This document shows positions 7,069 through 18,753 of a stretch of 64,000 nt of DNA, in pieces. Source of the stretch: Mitsuokella jalaludinii DSM 13811 (GTDB lineage Bacteria > Bacillota > Negativicutes > Selenomonadales > Selenomonadaceae); assembly GCF_000702905.1 (NCBI RefSeq), contig NZ_JNKR01000002.1, positions 62,001 through 126,000 on the forward strand, read 5' to 3'. The first letter of the stretch is position 1. The number at the start of each line of letters is the position of its first letter. The position numbers and the translations under genes are program-made. The notes beneath the pieces are model-generated. The model made no database searches and was not told the DNA's origin. It was given only the letters and a program-made list of their open reading frames with translations.

Positions 7069-9099
7069 ATGAAGAAAAATATTGCCATGAAAAAGAAATC
7101 CCTGCTGGCCGCTGCCGTGCTCAGCACGCTTGTCTGTCCTGCTTATATGGGCAGGGCTGCCGCGGCAGACAGCGCGGACGCAGGCACCATCAAGGCAAGG
7201 GATGTCGTCGTTACGGCTTCGCGCACGGAGCAAGAAATTCGCCAGACGCCGACGGCCGTCGAGGTCATCACGCAGAAGGACCTCGAACGCACGGGCGCCA
7301 ATACCCTGACAGAGGCCCTGAAGACGGCCACGGATCTCAACATCACGCAGAGTGCCATGGGCAATAACGTCAGCCTGCGCGGCATGAACAATAACCAGAC
7401 TTTGATTCTTGTCAATGGCCGCCGCGTCCGCACGGAAGATACGAATGACTCGGCCAATAAATACGAGCTCAACCGCGTCAATATGTCCGACGTCGACCAT
7501 ATCGAAATTGTCCGCGGTGCGGCCAGTGCCCTTTACGGCTCGGATGCCATGGGCGGTGTCATCAATATTATCACGAAAAAGAGCAAAAAACCGGAAATCA
7601 CGGTCGGCGGCGACTGGACGACGCATGAAAAAGACGGATATGTCCATGCCGCTTCGGGCCAACAGGGGAAATGGGCCTTTGATATGGATGCGCGTTACAG
7701 CGATACGCGCAACTGGGGGACTCTTGGCTCGACGGCTCAGGTCATCAGCATGGGACCTGCCAGCACGTACACGATGCTGACGCAGACGACAAATCAGTAC
7801 GGCAAGCGTTATTTCTTCGACCTCGACGGACGTTATGCCATCGATAAAAACAAGGAATTTGATATCTTTTTTGATTATATGAAGGAAGACCTCAAGGCCC
7901 TTTCGACTACCAATCACATTGTCAGTTCACCGACTTTCAACCGCACGGTTCTGAGCGCCGGCTACCGCAATGATTTCGACCATGAACGCTGGACGACGGG
8001 CGTGGGCTATAAGGGCAAGGACAGCCGCGGCGATTATGAGATTCGCGCTTACCATACGCAGTTCGATAAGGACCAGAAGATTTATTATACGAGCTATACG
8101 GGCAAGCTGCATAAAGCGGGGGACCTCTCGAGCTCGGATGACATGACGTTCAAGTCGACAACGATTGACGGCCGCCGCTCTTATCAGGCCGACGACAAGA
8201 ACCTTCTGACCTTTGGCGGCAAATACCGCTGGGAAGATTACGATTCCACGCGCCTGACCAGCGATTCGAGCATGCGTTACGCAGCCCTCTATCTGCAGGA
8301 TGAATATACGCCGCAGCGCAACTGGCTGCTGATTCCGTCCGTACGTTGGGATTATAATGATGTCTTTGGCAGCAAAGTCACGGCCAAAATCGGCACGACG
8401 TACAACTTCAGCAAAAATGCGCGCTTCAAGGCCAACTTTGGCAGTGCCTACCGCGCCCCGACGGCCAGCGAGCTCTACATGGACTGGACGCATTCGAGCT
8501 ACGCCTACATCCAGGGCAACCCGAATCTGCGCCCCGAAACGGCCATCGATTATGACTTTGGCTTTGAGGCAGAGAAGGGCAGAACGTCCGGCAAGGTTTC
8601 CTACTTCCACAACCGCGTCAAGGATTTGATTGACTACGAATATCAGGGAGTCAGCCCGACGACGCATCTTTATTCCTATAAATACTACAACGTTGAACAT
8701 GCCGTCATTCAGGGCATCGAGGCCGAGGCCAAACAGCGCGTAGGCGACAAGCTCACACTCGGTGCATCCTACACGTTCCTCGACGCCGTCAACAGCGAAA
8801 CGGACGAACGCCTTGCCAACCGTGCCCGCCACAACGCCAAACTCATGCTGACGTACGATGATACGGCTAAGACCGGCCTCAGCGCCACACTCTGGCAGGA
8901 CTGGCTCATCAACTACCGCTACGAGCTCGGCAATGACAGCGGCATCACGCATCTTTCCACGACGAACTTCGTCATCAACAAGAAATTCCACAGCGGTCTC
9001 AGCGCTTACGTCGGCGTTGACAACATCTTCGATGAGCGTAACGTCAACCTCTTTAACGACGGACGCGTCTGGAGAGGCGGCTTGAAGTATACGTTCTAA
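7069..9099 (+). CDS. TonB-dependent heme/hemoglobin-type receptor
   Basis: Outer-membrane importer of 676 residues. A signal peptide (KKKSLLAAAVLSTLVCPAYM) is followed by a TonB box region (DVVVTASRTEQE), a plug domain to about residue 170 with LVNGRRV and IEIVRGAASALYGSDAMGG, and a beta-barrel ending in the aromatic strand GLKYTF. YRAP at residue 461 and NPNL at 484 with a histidine between them (DWTHSS) match the FRAP/NPNL signature of heme and hemoglobin receptors. ATG 7069 follows GGAGAAAG; ATG 7087 is an alternative. It completes the heme locus started by hutW and probably shares the exbB transcript. Confidence 0.9.
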   Translation: MKKNIAMKKKSLLAAAVLSTLVCPAYMGRAAAADSADAGTIKARDVVVTASRTEQEIRQTPTAVEVITQKDLERTGANTLTEALKTATDLNITQSAMGNNVSLRGMNNNQTLILVNGRRVRTEDTNDSANKYELNRVNMSDVDHIEIVRGAASALYGSDAMGGVINIITKKSKKPEITVGGDWTTHEKDGYVHAASGQQGKWAFDMDARYSDTRNWGTLGSTAQVISMGPASTYTMLTQTTNQYGKRYFFDLDGRYAIDKNKEFDIFFDYMKEDLKALSTTNHIVSSPTFNRTVLSAGYRNDFDHERWTTGVGYKGKDSRGDYEIRAYHTQFDKDQKIYYTSYTGKLHKAGDLSSSDDMTFKSTTIDGRRSYQADDKNLLTFGGKYRWEDYDSTRLTSDSSMRYAALYLQDEYTPQRNWLLIPSVRWDYNDVFGSKVTAKIGTTYNFSKNARFKANFGSAYRAPTASELYMDWTHSSYAYIQGNPNLRPETAIDYDFGFEAEKGRTSGKVSYFHNRVKDLIDYEYQGVSPTTHLYSYKYYNVEHAVIQGIEAEAKQRVGDKLTLGASYTFLDAVNSETDERLANRARHNAKLMLTYDDTAKTGLSATLWQDWLINYRYELGNDSGITHLSTTNFVINKKFHSGLSAYVGVDNIFDERNVNLFNDGRVWRGGLKYTF

Positions 9100-9137
9100 G
9101 TAAAATTAGCGTCTAAGAAGCTGACAGCAGCGAAGGC

Positions 9138-9325
9138 GAGAGGGGACAGTCCTGCGCTCCGCGGTGACATTCGGCTAAACGGATTTTTTGCCTTATAATT
9201 TATCCTTACCAAAGAGCTAAACGCACTTCGTTTGGACGGACGCTCTTTGGCAAGGTTTTTGGCGGGCAAAAAATCCGTTTTTTACGCCGAATGTCAAACG
9301 CTCCGCGCCGGCCTGCCCCCTCTCT
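9138..9325. repeat. large nested imperfect palindrome, copy 1
   Basis: A set of nested inverted repeats: GAGAGGGGACAG-type arms outermost, then GACATTCGGC (9166-9175) with GCCGAATGTC (9286-9295), CGGATTTTTTGCC with GGCAAAAAATCCG, CCAAAGAGC with GCTCTTTGG, and a central AAACG/CGTTT tip near 9220. The whole could fold into one long hairpin. No gene is seen in 9100-9720; short open frames here are by-products of the palindromes. Confidence 0.75.
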
Positions 9326-9401
9326 TTCCCCTCGCAAAAGAGCGCAGCGAATTTTGCGCAACGAAGAAAACAAAGAAGCGTGAAGCCAGTCTGCTGGAAG
9401 T

Positions 9402-9591
9402 AAGGAAAGGGCTGTCACTAAGCGGAGCTTTGGCCGTCTGCGTTAAGAACTTATTTTTTGCCAGCCAGAACCCTTGCAGGGAAGCGTCGTTCAAGCGGAG
9501 CGCGTTTAGCTTCCCGCAAGGATGCGTTAAAAGGTAAAAAATAAGTTTAGCAGCCGGCCACGCGGAGCTTAGGGGCAGCCCTTTCCGCCTT
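9402..9591. repeat. large nested imperfect palindrome, copy 2
   Basis: Arms GGAAAGGGCTG...CTAAGC (9404-9423) and GCTTAG...CAGCCCTTTCC (9567-9586) enclose TGGCCG/CGGCCA, ACTTATTTTTTGCC/GGTAAAAAATAAGT and CCTTGC-GGGAAGC arms, with a tip (GTTCAAGCGGAGCGCGTTTA) that is the reverse complement, with paired changes, of the tip of copy 1. The arms differ in sequence from copy 1 but keep pairing. Confidence 0.75.
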
Positions 9592-9723
9592 CCCATCCCC
9601 GCAGCTTCTTCTTTTCTCACTGCCGCCCCCTAGACGCACGCGCAAATATTGATTATAATGATACATAGACTAATTCGTATAAAAACGGGAACTCCCGCTT
9701 TCATATTTAGGAGGAAATAGAAT

Positions 9724-11376
9724 ATGACGAAAAGCACGAAACCAATCTATGTCATTGGTCATCGCAATCCGGATACGGATTCCATCTGCTCGGCCATCGG
9801 CTATGCGCACCTGAAGCAGGCACTTGGCTTCAACGCAGTCCCGGCACGCGCCGGCAAGGTCAATGCGGAGACGAAATACGCGCTCGACTACTTCCACGTC
9901 GAGCAGCCGCTGCTGCTTTCGGATCTCTATCCGCGCGTCAAGGATGTCACGCTCGACTGCAAGATCGTCGTCCGCCAGCACGACACGCTGCGCCATCTCG
10001 GCGAAGTCATGCGCGGCCATGACCTCAAATCGGTGCCGGTCACGGACAGCAAGGGCATTCTCGTCGGCATCGTCACGGTATCGGACCTCGCGAAGCGCTA
10101 TTTCCAGGAGCTCAGCATGCAGGATCTATCGGAGATGCGCGTGCGCTATCGCGACATCATCGCAGCAACGGACAGCAAGGTGCTCGTCTCGGGCAATGAG
10201 AGCGACTTCATCCACGGCAAGATCCGCATCGCTGCCGGCTCGATCAAGATGATCCAGGACACGGTCGAGAAAAACGACATCGTGCTCGTAGGCGACCGCC
10301 ACGATGAGACGCTCATCGACATCGTCGATCAGGGCATCTCCTGCCTCATCATCACGGGCAATGGCCGCGTCTCGGCTGATGTCATCGAAGCCGCTGAGGC
10401 AAAGCACATCTTCGTCCTCTCGACGCCGTATGACACGTATACGGTAGCCCGCCTGATCAACCAGTGCGTGCCGATCCGCCGCATCATGCATCCGGACCCG
10501 GTCTGCTTCAAGCCGCTCGACCTGCTCTCGGACATCAAGGGCACGATGGAGGAGACGAACTACCGCAACTACCCGGTCCTCGAGAACGGCCGCCTTGTCG
10601 GCCTCGTCAGCCGCGACAACCTCATGCTGCCGGAGCGCGACCGCGTCATCCTCGTCGACCACAATGAGCGCGGCCAGGCCGTCGAGGGCATCGAGGAAGC
10701 CAAGATCCTCGAGATCATCGACCACCATCGCCTCGGCGGCATCCAGACGAGCGAGCCGATCTTCACGCATGCTGAGCCGGTCGGCTGCACGGCCACGATC
10801 GTCGCGAACATGCACTGGCAGAATGATGTCGACATCCCGGCATCCATCGCAGGCCTCCTGCTCTCGGCCATCCTCTCGGATACGGTCCTCTTCAAGAGCC
10901 CGACCTGCACGCCGTACGACAAGAAGACGGCAGAGCGCCTCGCTGAGATCGCCGGCGTCGATATCCAGGAATACGGCATGGCGATGCTCAAGGCTGGTTC
11001 CGGCATCGGCGACATGACGCCGGCTGAGATCGCCAAGAACGACCTCAAGGAGTTCCAGATCGGCGACTACCGCGTCATCGTCAGCCAGATCTCGGTCATG
11101 GACCCGAAGGAAGTCATGGATCTCGAGCCGCAGCTCATCGAAGCGATGCAGAACATCTGCGACAAGGAGGGCTTCGACCTCAGCCTCGTCATGGTCACGG
11201 ACATCCTGCAGGAAGCGACGTACCTGCTCTTCACGGGTTCGCCAAAGACGCTCATCGGCGAGGCCTTCAAGAAGGACGCTAGCGGCACGCACATCTACCT
11301 GCCGGGCGTCATGAGCCGCAAGAAACAGGTCATCCCGCCTCTCTCCGAGGCCGTCAAGCGCATCGGCAAGAACTGA
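9724..11376 (+). CDS. ppaC: manganese-dependent inorganic pyrophosphatase with CBS-DRTGG insert
   Basis: Cytosolic family II pyrophosphatase hydrolysing PPi to phosphate. DHH-type motifs are visible: GHRNPDTDS at residues 12-20, VDHNERGQ and IDHHRLGG near 315-340, and the C-terminal substrate motif SRKKQ near 530. The 550-residue length, against about 310 for plain family II enzymes, is explained by an insert from about residue 70 to 300 holding two CBS domains (the first near SVPVTDSKGILVGIVTVSD) around a DRTGG domain; such enzymes are known to be controlled by adenine nucleotides. A clear AGGAGG precedes the ATG, and TATAAT at 9654-9659 is a candidate -10. Confidence 0.95.
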   Translation: MTKSTKPIYVIGHRNPDTDSICSAIGYAHLKQALGFNAVPARAGKVNAETKYALDYFHVEQPLLLSDLYPRVKDVTLDCKIVVRQHDTLRHLGEVMRGHDLKSVPVTDSKGILVGIVTVSDLAKRYFQELSMQDLSEMRVRYRDIIAATDSKVLVSGNESDFIHGKIRIAAGSIKMIQDTVEKNDIVLVGDRHDETLIDIVDQGISCLIITGNGRVSADVIEAAEAKHIFVLSTPYDTYTVARLINQCVPIRRIMHPDPVCFKPLDLLSDIKGTMEETNYRNYPVLENGRLVGLVSRDNLMLPERDRVILVDHNERGQAVEGIEEAKILEIIDHHRLGGIQTSEPIFTHAEPVGCTATIVANMHWQNDVDIPASIAGLLLSAILSDTVLFKSPTCTPYDKKTAERLAEIAGVDIQEYGMAMLKAGSGIGDMTPAEIAKNDLKEFQIGDYRVIVSQISVMDPKEVMDLEPQLIEAMQNICDKEGFDLSLVMVTDILQEATYLLFTGSPKTLIGEAFKKDASGTHIYLPGVMSRKKQVIPPLSEAVKRIGKN

Positions 11377-11412
11377 CTGCCGCGCAGCGCGCATCATGCT
11401 TGAAACAAACAG

Positions 11413-11453
11413 AGCCTTCTCCCCGGTGCGTCCGCACCGGGGGGAAGGCTTTC
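11413..11453 (+). terminator. intrinsic terminator after ppaC
   Basis: AGCCTTC-CCCCGGTGC and GCACCGGGG-GAAGGCT form a long GC-rich stem with a tiny loop at 11413-11450, followed by a short T-rich stretch. Confidence 0.8.
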
Positions 11454-11499
11454 CTATCGATAGAACAGAAGAACCGATGATACAGATTGGAGGATACTA

Positions 11500-15879
<4,380 letters not shown>

Positions 15880-15927
15880 TTCGCGATTGTTTACAACTGT
15901 ATTCTTTCGATTCTATCCATATTGCTC

Positions 15928-15956
15928 TTGATTTTCTGAGCAATCTCTGTTATAGT
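15928..15956 (+). promoter_or_regulatory. promoter of the structured RNA after ligA
   Basis: TTGATT at 15928-15933, 17-base spacer, TATAGT at 15951-15956 with a TG just before it. It lies 48 bases after ligA and reads into a gene-free structured stretch. Confidence 0.75.
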
Positions 15957-15962
15957 AAAGAC

Positions 15963-16153
15963 TGTAAGGATTACCGCAATCCTTACAGTCTCCTTTCTTG
16001 TTGGGCCTAGATAAGAGGTGGGTCCTAAGGGCGAACGGACCTATCTATGAGAGCGGCAGTGGGAAGCAGTCGGCTGGCACGGAAACATGAGCCGACTGGC
16101 GCCGTTCTCTCAACAAAAAGCTCCGCAGCGATACGCATGCTGCGGAGCTTTTT
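15963..16153 (+). ncRNA. candidate structured small RNA of about 190 nt, unknown family
   Basis: No protein is encoded in 15880-16190. From the predicted start there is a 5' hairpin (GACTGTAAGGATT with AATCCTTACAGTC, 15960-15990), which may also end ligA transcripts. It is followed by a three-way junction closed by TTGTTG (15998-16003) with CAACAA (16111-16116). One arm pairs TAGATA plus GGTCC with GGACC plus TATCTA (16008-16047). The other pairs GAGAGCGGC with GCCGTTCTC and then CAGTCGGCT with AGCCGACTG (16049-16109), with an asymmetric internal loop. The RNA ends at a strong terminator, 16115-16153. I do not recognise it as 6S, SRP, tmRNA, RNase P or a riboswitch class. Confidence 0.65.
16115..16153. 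terminator. bidirectional terminator between the small RNA and the nitroreductase gene
   Basis: AAAAAGCTCCGCAG (16115-16128) pairs with CTGCGGAGCTTTTT (16140-16153); T-runs occur on both strands, so it can end the small RNA on plus and the nitroreductase transcript on minus. Confidence 0.88.
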
Positions 16154-16190
16154 ATTGCTTGTTCCTATGAAGATCATGAAGATACAGGAC

Positions 16191-16763
16191 TCAGCCAAAG
16201 ACCTTGACGCGGGCCTTGATGTCTTCCTTGTCCTTTGCCTGCGGCTCAGCGGCGATGCCACCGAACGGCATCTGGGCGATGAGCTTCCAGGAATCCGGCA
16301 CCGAGAACATCTTCTTGACCGTCTCGTCGATGACGGGGTTGTAGTGCTGGAGGTTGGCGCCGATGTTGAGCTCGCGCAGTGCCGTCCAGATACTGATCTG
16401 CAGCATGCCGTTGGCCTGCTGTGCCCAGATCGGGAAGTTTGCCGCATAGAGCGGGAACTGCTCCTGGAGGCCCTTGACGACGTCCTCGTCGTAGAAGTAG
16501 AGCAGCGTGCCGTAGCCCGCCTTGAAGCTATCAATCTTCTCGCGGGCGACCTTGCCGCCGAAAGCCTCGTAGATGGCGTCCCAGAGTTCATCCTGCTTTG
16601 CTTTCGTCACGACAATCACGCGGGCACTCTTCATGTTGAACGCATCCGGCACGAGCTCCGTCGTGTTCTCGACGAGCGCGACGACTTCTTCCTCTGCGAC
16701 CGGCAGTTCCTTGTTGATGTTGTAGTACGTGCGGCGCTTGGCCAGCGATTCCTGGATACCCAT
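16191..16763 (-). CDS. nitroreductase family protein
   Basis: FMN-dependent NAD(P)H oxidoreductase of the nitroreductase fold, 190 residues, probably a soluble homodimer. The N-terminal RRTYYNI near residue 10 replaces the usual RRSIR phosphate-contact motif, and the middle (QQANGMLQISIWTALRELNIGANLQHYNP) and end (QMPFGGIA) are characteristic of the HBN/NfrA-like subgroup. ATG 16763 is chosen because GAGGAG lies seven bases upstream; the longer open frame has no ribosome site. Substrate unknown. Confidence 0.85.
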   Translation of the reverse strand: MGIQESLAKRRTYYNINKELPVAEEEVVALVENTTELVPDAFNMKSARVIVVTKAKQDELWDAIYEAFGGKVAREKIDSFKAGYGTLLYFYDEDVVKGLQEQFPLYAANFPIWAQQANGMLQISIWTALRELNIGANLQHYNPVIDETVKKMFSVPDSWKLIAQMPFGGIAAEPQAKDKEDIKARVKVFG

Positions 16764-16996
16764 GGTGTTTCTCCTCTTTTCTCTTGATTCTTCTTGTGCT
16801 GTGATATCGTAGCATTCATACAGACGATATCCTTGATTTATGATTAGTATAGTATAATCATTCTCACTTGTCAATATAAAACTTACAACATGGCGCGAAA
16901 GCCTTGCCGCAGTTGAAACGAGCGCAGAGGACTGTTATAATAAAGTATTGCTGATAAGGCCGAAACAGTATCTTGGGAAACGAGAGGGGTGTGCAG

Positions 16997-17740
16997 ATGA
17001 AAGAAGAGACAATCGAGAAGGTGCGACAGGAGCTCGACGGCTGGGAATACCTGGAGAAGCTGCCGGACAGCTGGCATGGCTTCGCGCTGCGCCGCATCGA
17101 GGAGCCGCTCGGCGACTGCTACGACATCTTCACGTATGAGAGCGAATCGCTGCACAAGAGCGCGACGGCGTATTTCCACGAGGAGACGCACGAGTACAAG
17201 CTGCGCATCAAGATCGGGCTCATCGAGCTCTGCCGCATCGAGTTCATCACGGCGGACTTTGCCGTCTTTGAAGCATTGCTCAAAGCGCAGCTCGAGTCCC
17301 TGCTCGCGGAACTCGAGACGTTTGACCCGGCCAGCATCTCGAGCATCGTGCGCGCCAAGGAGATCCTCACGTGGAAGACGGGCAATGAACTGCCAGAGAC
17401 GCTCGAGGGCTTCTCGCTCTTCATCCGGCCCGCCTATCCCGTCAAGATCAACAACGGCTCGTACATCATCATCGACTACGTCGACTTCGCGCTCGAGAGT
17501 AGCGTGACGGTCTACTTCAACATCTACCGCGATGAGTTCTTCAGCGAGGCCCGCATCTGGAATATCCCGGACGTCAACTACGACTTCGACTCGAATACCC
17601 TGCCGGAGCTCGAGGAGCGCCTGCAGACCTACCTCGTGCCGCGCCTGCAGGAAGTCCGACGCCGCGCCGAGGCAGAAGATGCTGCGAAAAAGGCAAAGGC
17701 ATCCGCTGAAGGACCGTGCACAGGGGAGGAACAATCATGA
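16997..17740 (+). CDS. hypothetical protein in the NA37-hflX gene run
   Basis: I do not recognise this 247-residue protein. It is acidic with alternating charged and aromatic stretches, has no signal peptide or membrane segment, and ends in an Ala/Glu/Lys-rich tail after about residue 220. Two similar halves may exist: a strand-rich stretch followed by a helix occurs at both 40-105 and 145-215. ATG 16997 follows GAGAGGGGTG. Its stop overlaps the next gene (ATGA), so it is co-translated with the nucleoid-associated protein, a neighbourhood that gives the only hint about its role. Confidence 0.8.
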   Translation: MKEETIEKVRQELDGWEYLEKLPDSWHGFALRRIEEPLGDCYDIFTYESESLHKSATAYFHEETHEYKLRIKIGLIELCRIEFITADFAVFEALLKAQLESLLAELETFDPASISSIVRAKEILTWKTGNELPETLEGFSLFIRPAYPVKINNGSYIIIDYVDFALESSVTVYFNIYRDEFFSEARIWNIPDVNYDFDSNTLPELEERLQTYLVPRLQEVRRRAEAEDAAKKAKASAEGPCTGEEQS

Positions 17741-18738
17741 TTATCATCGAGAAGGCCATCCTTCACATCCTCGACTTCCATTCTGGTGTGACGGTCTATT
17801 CGGATGCGGAGCTTCCTGTCAAGGACAGCGTCGAGACGTGGCTCTTGAAGCACGTCGAGCGCGCCTGGGGCAGCCAGGACGCCAAGCCAGGCACTTTCTG
17901 CGAGGACAGCGCCTTCCTCAAAGAGCTGCAGGATTACGAGTCGGGAACGCTCGACTTCGTCGCCCTAAGCAAGGCGATTGCCAAGACACTCGACGACGCC
18001 CTGACACACGCCGAGGAGATGCCCGCATCCGATGTCATCGTCGCACAGGCGAGCATCGACGAGGTGCCGTACCTCGTCATCCTGCGCAGCAACAGCCACA
18101 TCGGCTTCACGCACCAGGTCAACCAGACGGAGGACGGCATCCAGAACGAGATCATCAACCACTATTCCATCATGCCGAACCTCTCGCAGAAGATCGACGA
18201 GTTCGCCTTCATCAACGGCCGGACGAAGGCCATCAAGACGGCAGCCAAGAAGTACACGCTCGACGGCGACGCCGTCTTCGTGCTGCCGGAAGTCCTGCTC
18301 GAGTGCAGTCTGACGCCCTCGCCGAAGGAAGCGATGAAGAACCTCAGCAAGGCGGCCGCCCAGGTCGCCGAGTCGTTCGGCCAGGACAAGGTCATGGCCG
18401 AAGCCGCCGTCAAGAGCTACGTGGCCGAGACGATGCAGAAGGGCGCGGAGCTCGACCTGCAGGAGGCGGGCAAGGAGATCTTCCAGGACAATCCCGCCAT
18501 GCAGCAGGAGCTCGACACGGCCATCCGCGATGCGGGCATCACAGAGCCCGTCCAGATGGACCCGGAGGCGACGCTCAAGAAGGTCAGCCGCCACAAGCTC
18601 AAGACCGACACGGGCATCGAGCTGACCATCCCGACGGACTACTTCGACAATACAGAGTTCGTCGAGTTCAACAACAATGAGGACGGCACGCTTTCTATCA
18701 CGCTCAAGCACATATCGAATATCGTCAACCGCGGTTGA
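17737..18738 (+). CDS. nucleoid-associated protein, NA37/YejK family
   Basis: 333-residue cytosolic protein of the NdpA/YejK (37-kDa nucleoid-associated) family, thought to bind the chromosome; the molecular role is poorly defined. Family features seen are the N-terminal IIEKAILHILD, the central VAQASIDEVPYLVILRSN and the positively charged FINGRTKAIKTAAKKY. ATG 17737 has GGAGG about eight bases upstream and overlaps the stop of the preceding gene by four bases. hflX follows after 15 bases, so the run is probably one operon. Confidence 0.85.
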   Translation: MIIIEKAILHILDFHSGVTVYSDAELPVKDSVETWLLKHVERAWGSQDAKPGTFCEDSAFLKELQDYESGTLDFVALSKAIAKTLDDALTHAEEMPASDVIVAQASIDEVPYLVILRSNSHIGFTHQVNQTEDGIQNEIINHYSIMPNLSQKIDEFAFINGRTKAIKTAAKKYTLDGDAVFVLPEVLLECSLTPSPKEAMKNLSKAAAQVAESFGQDKVMAEAAVKSYVAETMQKGAELDLQEAGKEIFQDNPAMQQELDTAIRDAGITEPVQMDPEATLKKVSRHKLKTDTGIELTIPTDYFDNTEFVEFNNNEDGTLSITLKHISNIVNRG

Positions 18739-18753
18739 CCCATGAGGTGTCCT

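Noticed and set aside
9232-9537. A 101-codon open frame on the plus strand within the palindromic region.
   Set aside because: It crosses both nested palindromes, has no ribosome site or recognisable domain, and its length is explained by the stop-poor repeated arms.
15963-16153. Reading the structured stretch as a riboswitch for the nitroreductase gene.
   Set aside because: The nitroreductase gene is on the other strand and ends toward it, so the RNA cannot be its leader.
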